9,515 nt of DNA, from assembly GCA_051881635.1 (NCBI GenBank), contig JBJEQG010000145.1, forward strand, positions 1-9,515. Direction: 5' to 3'. The notes below the pieces were generated by a model, which worked only from the letters and a program-made list of their open reading frames with translations, had not been told where the DNA came from and ran no database searches. Of this stretch, positions 1-6,100 are shown one piece after another (the first letter of the stretch is position 1; the number at the start of each line of letters is the position of its first letter). The position numbers were made by a program, and so were the translations under genes. Source of the DNA: JBJEQG01 sp051881635. GTDB taxonomy: Bacteria > Bacillota > Clostridia > Oscillospirales > Acutalibacteraceae.

Positions 1-90
1 GGACTTTGTCCCCAAACCCCTACCAAAGGCTCTGCCTTTGGAAACCGCAAGCCTTTTAAAAAAGGCTTGACCTAAAACCTGATTTTAGGT
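1..90. repeat. Modular repeat block with three consecutive hairpins
   Basis: Three perfect inverted repeats follow one another. CCAAAGGC (23-30) pairs with GCCTTTGG (34-41) around TCT. AAGCCTTTT (49-57) pairs with AAAAGGCTT (60-68). ACCTAAAA (70-77) pairs with TTTTAGGT (83-90). The segment 4-22 is the exact reverse complement of 9497-9515. No open frame here looks coding. The block lies 50 bp beyond the stop of the minus-strand gene ending at 141, so the hairpins may also end its transcription, although none has a clear T-run on that strand. Dispersed modular hairpin repeats of this kind are common in Ruminococcaceae genomes, but membership of a named family cannot be shown from one window. 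Confidence 0.7.
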
Positions 91-140
91 TGAATGTATT
101 TTGTTATTGAGTTCATGTTAATCAGGCAAACAGCAATCTA

Positions 141-1346
141 CTACTTTAAAAAGTTCTTCAAATTTTCTCCGATGATACCCAAAGACGAAAGGGCTGGGGA
201 ATTAAATACCGGTACAAACAAATTAGATGTACCTCCATTGAATTTGGGCGTTTCAATATTAAAACCTACCCAACCCTGTTTGGTCGATATAGTACCGTCC
301 TTAATCTTGCCAATAGTTCCAATAGAAAAATTAGCAAGATTGTTCACTGCAAAATCCGCAACCTTTATCTTACTCAAAATGTCCAAATTTCCAACGACCT
401 TGTCTGCTCTAAGTTTTTCAAGTTGTGCTGCGGAGCTAATACCTTCAGAAAACCATTTTGATACACTTCCCGCTTTGCCTATGTCAGAAATAATGCTGCT
501 ACCACTGGAAACAACATCTAAAATTTCTATCACATCACAGCCTGTGGCTACCCAATCCCAAATATCATCTTTGCCGTCATTTCTCCAACGATCTCTCCAC
601 GAACTTTCATCACTCAACGCAGACGCTTCACTTCTCAGCTTTTCCGCTTTTTCATGATCTCCGTTAGCCTCTGCTTTCAAAGCTTCTCTCTTTTTACCAA
701 AAGCTTGCACTTCATTAAAAATATCAAGTTCTGCATCTTTAACAGCAATGTAGGTTGCAAAAATACTAATAATTGTAGCAACACCTACTCCCGTAGCAGG
801 CGGTATAAGTGACAGAACCAAACCGGTAACAGCCAATGCAGTAACTGCAATCGTTGATAAAATATGGAACAACTCTTTGCCGCCATGATTCTCATACCAA
901 TCAACCAACATATCTTTCGTGTCTTTCAGAAAATCAACGACATCATCACAGAAATCTTTTAAGCCTTCCCAGATATTTTCCAACACATTTTCCACGCTTG
1001 GTCTTGACCATGCGTATCGCCCGTAAAATTCATTTCTGTTGCTGTCGATTTTTCTCGCAACACGCATATCAATGGTAATTGCCAACGACAAAAAATCGTT
1101 CGTGCATCTTTGAACGGTTTCAATTTTTTCTATTCTTTGTGTTTCGATATTGATTCTTGCCTGAATATCGTTCAAAGCATCTTGAAGATTACCAACACCA
1201 CCGTTCAGGTTGCATACGGACTGTCTGACACTCTGAAAAGCCTCTACAACATCTTCCACTTTGTTATAAGCCGACCTCATATCAATCTGAAAATCAGCAA
1301 TCGCCACAAATCCGCTCAAACCGCCTGCGTTTAATTCTATCTTCAT
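141..1346 (-). CDS. LXG-like putative type VII secretion effector (no recognised toxin domain)
   Basis: 401 aa. The ATG start has GGGAG eight bases upstream (1356-1360 on the plus strand). Residues 15-100 are mostly helical and heptad-like, without Pro and with few Gly, as in LXG/WXG100-type N-termini. Residues 103-117 read NRNEFYGRYAWSRPS, resembling the N-K/R-x-E-F-Y-x-x-Y segment that follows the helical region in many Firmicute LXG-like proteins. Residues 120-158 are amphipathic and acidic. Residues 159-203 form a hydrophobic, Gly/Ala-rich helical hairpin broken at PPATG. Residues 215-262 are a charged linker, and 263-300 resemble a pre-toxin segment. The last ~100 residues match no toxin family I recognise. 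There is no Sec signal peptide. A 199-aa coiled-coil gene ends 24 bp upstream and is probably cotranscribed, as in LXG operons with small helical partners. No immunity gene follows inside the window. The family call comes from architecture; the toxin role is inference. Confidence 0.6.
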   Translation of the reverse strand: MKIELNAGGLSGFVAIADFQIDMRSAYNKVEDVVEAFQSVRQSVCNLNGGVGNLQDALNDIQARINIETQRIEKIETVQRCTNDFLSLAITIDMRVARKIDSNRNEFYGRYAWSRPSVENVLENIWEGLKDFCDDVVDFLKDTKDMLVDWYENHGGKELFHILSTIAVTALAVTGLVLSLIPPATGVGVATIISIFATYIAVKDAELDIFNEVQAFGKKREALKAEANGDHEKAEKLRSEASALSDESSWRDRWRNDGKDDIWDWVATGCDVIEILDVVSSGSSIISDIGKAGSVSKWFSEGISSAAQLEKLRADKVVGNLDILSKIKVADFAVNNLANFSIGTIGKIKDGTISTKQGWVGFNIETPKFNGGTSNLFVPVFNSPALSSLGIIGENLKNFLK

Positions 1347-1370
1347 ATTTTTTCACTCCCATAAGTGTTA

Positions 1371-1970
1371 TTACATATATCTTCTGTAATGACTCATTTC
1401 ATAGGAACTTTGTGCCATAATACGCTGGTAACTTGCCTGTTCCGCATCACAAGCTCTAATTTGTGATGTTAATGTATCAATTTGCGTAGTTAAATTGGTA
1501 ATTCTGTTGTTCAGCTCTTGTACGCTTTCTTCAAGTCTTGCTTTTTCACTCTTTAACTTTTCCAAAGCACTACAAGAATGAGTTTCCCCCTCAACGGTTT
1601 TAACACTTATAACGCCGTCCAAATTTGCAGCAACGGTATCACTTGCTTTAATGCAGCCTTTGAAACTTGCATCTGCCTGTGATGACTGTTTAACTGCCTT
1701 GCTTATTGTTGTCGGAACGGATACGGAAAAGAAACCGCCTGTATCTTCCAACATTTTGATAATTTTCTCAATACCTTTTATCCGTTTCTCAAAGTTTGTT
1801 TTTTCATACTTGCAATTTGAAATTGTGCGTTGAGCTTCTTTTTTTTCGTAAGCATATTGTTTTTCTTGACGCCTTGAATCTGCTCTTGCCTCTGCCGCAC
1901 TGATAAATCTTCTTTTGTTGTAATAATACGACTCTTGGGCTTCTTGCGGTTCAGGATTAAACCAACTCAT
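1371..1970 (-). CDS. Coiled-coil protein, putative partner of the LXG-like effector
   Basis: 199 aa (MSWFNPEPQE...). Two long charged heptad-rich helices (about residues 30-77 and 134-185) flank a Ser/Thr/Val/Gly-rich middle (78-132). The C-terminus is Tyr/Arg-rich (HYRRYM). There is no signal peptide or membrane segment. This helix-loop-helix design recalls the small helical proteins (DUF5082/YwqH type and similar) encoded just ahead of LXG toxins in Firmicutes, which help in toxin secretion; I cannot confirm membership. The frame stays open upstream to 2159, overlapping the regulator gene, but that extension looks non-coding and the ATG at 1970 is the first plausible start. The ribosome site before it is weak (AAGTGG, about six bases away). 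The gene is 24 bp from the effector gene and probably shares its transcript. Four Cys residues (53, 106, 133, 174) are unusual for an exported helper. Confidence 0.6.
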   Translation of the reverse strand: MSWFNPEPQEAQESYYYNKRRFISAAEARADSRRQEKQYAYEKKEAQRTISNCKYEKTNFEKRIKGIEKIIKMLEDTGGFFSVSVPTTISKAVKQSSQADASFKGCIKASDTVAANLDGVISVKTVEGETHSCSALEKLKSEKARLEESVQELNNRITNLTTQIDTLTSQIRACDAEQASYQRIMAQSSYEMSHYRRYM

Positions 1971-1995
1971 AACAACCACTTGTAATAAATTCCCG

Positions 1996-2027
1996 ATTAT
2001 ACAAAAGAATTTATCACAAACTCCTTT
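1996..2027 (-). promoter_or_regulatory. Leader of the coiled-coil gene: orphan Shine-Dalgarno and TATAAT
   Basis: On the minus strand a strong AAAGGAG (2021-2027) has no ATG, GTG or TTG at usable spacing that opens more than a few codons. Downstream, TTTTGTATAAT (2006 down to 1996) supplies a good -10, which would place transcription start near 1989 and leave a leader of about 20 nt before the ATG at 1970. An alternative promoter further up is TTGAAA (2070-2075), 18 bp, TATACG (2046-2051). Which is used cannot be decided from sequence. Confidence 0.35.
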
Positions 2028-2124
2028 CGTTAAATTTTTGAAAACCGTATAATCTGACTGCCTCGTATATTTCAATTTATTTTCGATAATATATTGATAT
2101 TGTTTGGCAAAACCCCACTGATGA

Positions 2125-2331
2125 CTAAATATGATTCCTGTCAGCACACATCTCCTCAACAGTACAACCGAGTGCTTTTGCCAAATCCAAAGCCACTATC
2201 AATGATGGTATTTTTGCTCCTCTTTCGATATGCCCAATCATGCTTTGTCCTACACCAATTTGGTTAGCAAGTTCTGTTTGACTCAAACCCTTTTTTATTC
2301 GTAATTCCCTGATGTTCTCTCCAATTTGCAT
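2125..2331 (-). CDS. XRE-family Cro-like transcriptional regulator, single HTH domain
   Basis: 68 aa, almost entirely one HTH_3/XRE DNA-binding domain (about residues 4-60). The helix-turn-helix spans roughly LSQTELANQIGVGQSMIGHI (16-35), followed by the usual ERGAKIPSLIVALDLAKALGC. There is no effector, dimerisation or protease domain, so it acts alone like Cro/SinR-type regulators. The start is set by AAGGTGG about eight bases upstream (2338-2344, minus strand). It is transcribed divergently from another XRE gene at 2566. Its likely -10 (2354-2359) lies inside the first of three 27-bp-spaced operator-like repeats, so autoregulation is likely. The helper/effector pair lies downstream on the same strand after 154 bp and may be partly read through from this promoter. 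The target genes are inference. Confidence 0.88.
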   Translation of the reverse strand: MQIGENIRELRIKKGLSQTELANQIGVGQSMIGHIERGAKIPSLIVALDLAKALGCTVEEMCADRNHI

Positions 2332-2353
2332 ATGAATTCCACCTTGTACTCAC

Positions 2354-2380
2354 ATTATGACTATGGTACTATTTAAACAA
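2354..2380 (-). promoter_or_regulatory. Probable promoter of the 68-aa XRE gene
   Basis: On the minus strand a -10-like CATAAT (2354-2359) lies 15 bp from TTGTTT (2375-2380), or 16-17 bp if the -35 is read one or two bases further upstream. The -10 overlaps operator-like repeat 1, so a bound regulator would block RNA polymerase. Confidence 0.45.
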
Positions 2381-2424
2381 GTTATGACTATGGTAATATC
2401 TCATTAAGCCATGATTATGATATT
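2354..2424. promoter_or_regulatory. Three operator-like repeats at exact 27-bp spacing
   Basis: Copies are ATTATGACTATGGTACT (2354-2370), GTTATGACTATGGTAAT (2381-2397) and the more diverged GCCATGATTATGATATT (2408-2424). Start-to-start spacing is 27 bp both times. The first two share a 14-bp core, TTATGACTATGGTA; the third matches copy 2 at 12 of 17 positions. The 17-bp unit has weak dyad symmetry (ATTA..A...T..TAAT), as expected for a dimeric XRE operator. The array sits in the divergent intergenic region, covers the minus-strand promoter and probably binds the 68-aa regulator, its neighbour, or both. Confidence 0.7.
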
Positions 2425-2478
2425 GTTTAATTAGTTCATATTATAAATCCCCAAAATAGTGATTGTCAAGATTTTATT

Positions 2479-2522
2479 CCCTAATTTAGGGTAATTTAGG
2501 GCATTTTGTATAATTATACAAA
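2479..2522 (+). promoter_or_regulatory. Promoter of the 127-aa XRE gene, with a palindrome over the -10
   Basis: TATAAT (2509-2514) sits inside an 18-bp perfect palindrome, TTTGTATAATTATACAAA (2505-2522). Just upstream is CCCTAATTTAGGG (2479-2491), a palindrome around a central T, whose right part TAATTTAGGG is immediately repeated (2482-2491 and 2492-2501). There is no good -35 (TTAGGG at 2486-2491 lies at 17-bp spacing), which suggests an activated or tightly repressed promoter. These motifs differ from the 27-bp-spaced array, so the intergenic region appears to hold two recognition specificities. Confidence 0.55.
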
Positions 2523-2565
2523 TTCAAATACTTTATTTTAGTAATTTTGCAAGGAGTGTCATTAA

Positions 2566-2949
2566 ATGACTTTTTTTGAAACATTAACTATGTTAATGCA
2601 CAACAATAAATCGAATGCAAAACAATTGTCTGAAACATTACAAATCGGTAAAAATCAGTTTAAATACTGGAAAGATAAAGGTAACATACCAAATGGAGAA
2701 ACTTTAATCGCCTTAGCCGACTATTTTCATGTTTCAGTTGATTATCTGCTTGGTAGGGAGAAAGAAAAAACATCTATAAATGAAAGTTGCTGTTCCTCTG
2801 AAACAGATGAACAGCAAAAAAAACTCATTGATAACTACAATAAAATAAACGCACCTGCCAAAAAAGCACTGGTACAATATTCCGATTTTATTGCTTCTCA
2901 ACCGGATAACTTAAAAGATATCACTGAAAATTCTCAACCAATTTCCTGA
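2566..2949 (+). CDS. XRE-family (CI-like) transcriptional regulator
   Basis: 127 aa. The start is ATG with AAGGAG nine bases upstream (2551-2556). The N-terminal HTH covers about residues 5-64. The recognition region is NAKQLSETLQIGKNQFKYWKDKGNIP, followed by TLIALADYFHVSVDYLLGRE, the ending typical of phage- and ICE-derived Firmicute XRE repressors. Residues 65-127 are polar and partly helical, with no LexA-type Ser/Lys autoprotease and no metallopeptidase, so SOS-type self-cleavage is not expected. It faces the 68-aa XRE gene across 234 bp, the layout of a two-regulator genetic switch. No phage or conjugation gene lies nearby, so the switch may control the effector pair or only itself. The DNA is AT-rich compared with proC and the lysozyme gene, which fits acquisition with an accessory module. 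Confidence 0.85.
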   Translation: MTFFETLTMLMHNNKSNAKQLSETLQIGKNQFKYWKDKGNIPNGETLIALADYFHVSVDYLLGREKEKTSINESCCSSETDEQQKKLIDNYNKINAPAKKALVQYSDFIASQPDNLKDITENSQPIS

Positions 2950-3058
2950 TAAAATATTTGTCTATAACACACTCTAAAAAAGCTTGAACATCTAACAGGC
3001 ATTGTGCATTAAAAATAAAAGGGCAGTTTGGGGAAATTGCTATAATTACTTTGAACGG

Positions 3059-3087
3059 TTGCAAAACGAATGGAAATAAGTTATAAT
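3059..3087 (+). promoter_or_regulatory. Sigma-A-type promoter of the lysozyme gene
   Basis: TTGCAA (3059-3064), a 17-bp spacer and a perfect TATAAT (3082-3087). The inverted repeat AATAATT-AC-AATTATT (3085-3100) overlaps the -10 and the start region and could be an operator. The resulting leader is about 80 nt. A second TATAAT at 3041-3046 has no good -35. Confidence 0.7.
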
Positions 3088-3110
3088 AATTACAATTATT
3101 TCATTAGTTC

Positions 3111-3158
3111 GTAATTTTTTGTAATGTTTTATACTTTCCATAATGTTTTCTATACTTT
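3111..3158 (+). repeat. Tandem direct repeats in the lysozyme 5' leader
   Basis: TAATGTTTTATACTTT (3122-3137) recurs as TAATGTTTTCTATACTTT (3141-3158), a two-base length difference. GTAATTTTTT (3111-3120) precedes GTAATGTTTT (3121-3130) as a further degenerate copy. The units lie between the promoter and the ribosome binding site and may reflect slippage duplication or a binding array. Confidence 0.6.
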
Positions 3159-3178
3159 GAAAGGAATGAGCAATTTTG
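3159..3178 (+). promoter_or_regulatory. Ribosome binding site deciding a TTG start
   Basis: GAAAGGA (3159-3165) lies ten bases before TTG (3176-3178), which opens the frame encoding the signal peptide. An ATG at 3166 is in another frame, too close to the site, and gives only a short shadow ORF. Confidence 0.6.
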
Positions 3179-6100
3179 TCAGAACAGAGATATATACCCA
3201 AACGGCAAAGTGCAAAACGGTATGCCACATCAACGCCGATTTCGTCCACTGTACTGTATCGTCATTTGACGGTTTTGGCGTCTGCGGTTGCACTGGCAGC
3301 TTTGCCGGTAACGGCGGTATGTGTGAACGCTGCGACAACAGCAACCACAACAGATGTTTTAAATCTGCGTAAGGGTGCGGGTACAAATTACGGTGTTGTT
3401 GAAGTTTTAAATAATAATACAAAAGTGACTGTCTTGGATACAAGCAATAACGCCTGGTTTAAAGTTATGCTTAATAATGGTACGACAGGCTATTGCAGTG
3501 CGGATTATCTGAATATCAGCGGTAAGGCTGTTGTTTCAACGGCATTAAACCTGCGTAAAGGTGCGGGTACGGGTTACAGTTCAATTACGGTTATGCCAAA
3601 AGGAACAGCCGTTACAATTCTCAGCACTTCCGGTTCGTGGGCAAGAGTAAAAACATCAGACGGAGTAATCGGTTACTGTGCGGTTGAATACCTTACAATG
3701 GATACATCTGTTGTTCTTTCCTCTTCAAAAATAAATCTGGGCGTTGGCAGTACCGAAAAACTGACGGCGGATACGGCAGTCACCTGGTCATCTTCCAACA
3801 CTTCCGTTGTTTCCGTCAATTCTGACGGTACACTGAAAGCCCTAAAAACCGGAACTGCAACCGTTAAGGCAAAATCAAAAGCCAATTCCGCCTCGACCGC
3901 TTCATGTACGGTTATTGTGACGGAACAGGCTTTGAAATCCATTCAGCTTTCGGAAACTTCAAAAACTTTATACATAGGCGAGGTCTTTCAATTAAAGGCA
4001 ACAACCACTCCCGCAAACTTCACACTGAAATATAGTACGGACAACACAAAAGCTGTCCGTGTGGGCGGTGACGGTACAGTGACAGCTTTGGCAGAGGGAA
4101 CGGCTAATATCACGGTAACCGATGAAATCGGTCTTGTAAAGGCGGTTTGCACCGTTACGGTCAAGGCTGTTCCCGAATTGATAGAGGAAAGCCATTGTGT
4201 AGCCATTGGCGGTGTTCGGACTTTGGCTTGCAGTGCCGCAAAATGGGATAGCGAAAACCCAAATATAGCGGTTGCTGACAGCAAGGGTAATGTTACGGGT
4301 GTGAAAGTTGGAACAACCTATATCAATGCTTACGATGAGGGCAATCATTTAATTTTCCGCTCGGTTATGACTGTTCAGGACAAAGGCTTTACATCAATTA
4401 CCATTCAAAATCAAAAGACAACCGCCTGTATTGGAGAAAGCTTTAATCTGAATGCTGTTACAAATACAGGCAAAGGCAGTTTATATTACCGCAGCCGCAA
4501 CGAGAGTATTGCAACGGTTGACGGCAAGGGTAATGTTACGGCTGTCGGTGAGGGTACGGCAGTTATTGTGGTCTATGATAAAACGGCAACGATTAAAGAA
4601 ACTTTGACGGTTAAGGTCAAAGAATTGTGCATGATAAATTCAATTCAAAGCACAGCCTCTGTTTCCGCCGGTTCATCAATCCGTTTGGATTTCAGTACCA
4701 ATGACAGTGACGCTTTACAGTGGACTTCAAGCAACGAAAGCGTTGCCGCCGTCAAAAACGGTGTTGTCAGCGGTTTTAAATCGGGTACAGCAACAATAAC
4801 GGCAACCACGCCGAGTGGTGATAAAAAATCCTGTACGGTAACGGTAAACTCCGTTAGTACGGGCAGTGTTGTTGGCATTTCACGCTCCGCATCGTCCGTA
4901 TGTGTCGGTCAAACGCTGTATCTGACAGGTTGGGCATCTAAGAGTAATGTCCGTTGGAAATCGAGCAATACGGCAATCGCCACTGTTTCGGACGGCTTTG
5001 TTTATGCGAAATCCACAGGCAAGGTTGCAATTACCGTAAATGATGCGAATGGTCATACGGCGGTATGCGTTGTAACAGTCAAAGAGGCAGAGCCTGTTCA
5101 ATTTGTTTATTCTCAGCCGAACTCCGCCACTTTAAATTCAACGGTAACCTTGATTGCAATTACAGATACAAATCGTGACAGCGTTAAGTTCGTCATTGAC
5201 GAAAACGGAACAAAGAAAGAAGTGACTGCAACCTCAAAAGTCAAGGAGGACGGCACTTATGTCTGGAAAGCAAACTATAAGGCAACAACGGCAGGGACTT
5301 TTGCCGTAAAAGCCTATTCAACTCTGAAAGGCAGTACAACATGGGAAACCTGTAACGGCGGTACGGCGGATATTTTTGTTTCCGAACAGACAAGCAAAAC
5401 GCAAACGGCAGTGCGTGAACTGAGAGCAAGCAGTGAAATGATTGCGTTTATTGCGGAAAAAGAGGGCTTTGTGTCTGAGGTTACGGCTGATACTTTGGCA
5501 AACAATATTCCAACTATCGGTCACGGGTATGTTGTTTGGGAGGGCGAAACTTTCTACAACAACCTGACAAAATCACAGGGGTTTGCGTTATTGGTTCGTG
5601 CGGTCAACGAGGACAGCTATACATCGAAAGTTAATGCCATGCTGATAGACAACAATGTTGCCTTTAACCAACAGCAGTTTGACGCTTTGGTCAGCTTTTC
5701 ATATAATTTGGGTACGGGTTGGACAAGCAGTTCCGATTTGAAAAATATTCTTTTAAATTCAATCGGTACGGACACTTCAAGCACCGTTCTAACAGGTACG
5801 GTCAATGCCTCCACCGGTTTGAATTTAAGAAAAAGTCCTACAACAAGCTCCGAAGTTATTACCATATTGCCAAACGGTTCAACAGTAACTTTGCTCAGCT
5901 CCGAAAAATATAACAGCGTCTGGTACAAAGTCAAAACTTCTGACGGAACAATAGGCTATTGCAGTTCCTCATATTTGGTTGTCAAAACAACAAATGCGGT
6001 TCGCAAGGATTTGAACTTTGTCAACAAAAATGCCCTGATTAAGGAAATGTTAGCCTATCACCATGCGGGCGGCGTTTGCTATTACGGTTTACTTTACCGC

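Noticed and set aside
94..657. 187-aa plus-strand open frame opposite the effector gene
   Set aside because: Antisense shadow of the 401-aa gene. It has no ribosome site and no recognisable protein features.
1971..2159. N-terminal extension of the 199-aa protein to a Met at 2159
   Set aside because: It overlaps the end of the XRE gene, contains intergenic-like AT-rich sequence and a -10, and the extension looks nothing like the coiled-coil body.
1371..2331. HTH gene plus neighbour as a HigBA/HipAB-type toxin-antitoxin pair
   Set aside because: The neighbour is a long coiled-coil protein with no RelE, HipA or nuclease features and lies 154 bp away rather than overlapping.
2354..2424. CRISPR-like array
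   Set aside because: Only three 17-bp imperfect units with 10-bp gaps, in a divergent promoter region and without cas genes. An operator array fits better.
3124..3372. 82-aa open frame starting before the lysozyme gene (including ATG 3166)
   Set aside because: It runs out of frame over the signal peptide and first SH3b codons and has no protein-like composition; the TTG frame explains the region fully.
3673..5934. Several minus-strand open frames of 60-118 aa inside the lysozyme gene
   Set aside because: They follow the codon pattern of the Big_2 repeats on the other strand and have no independent support.
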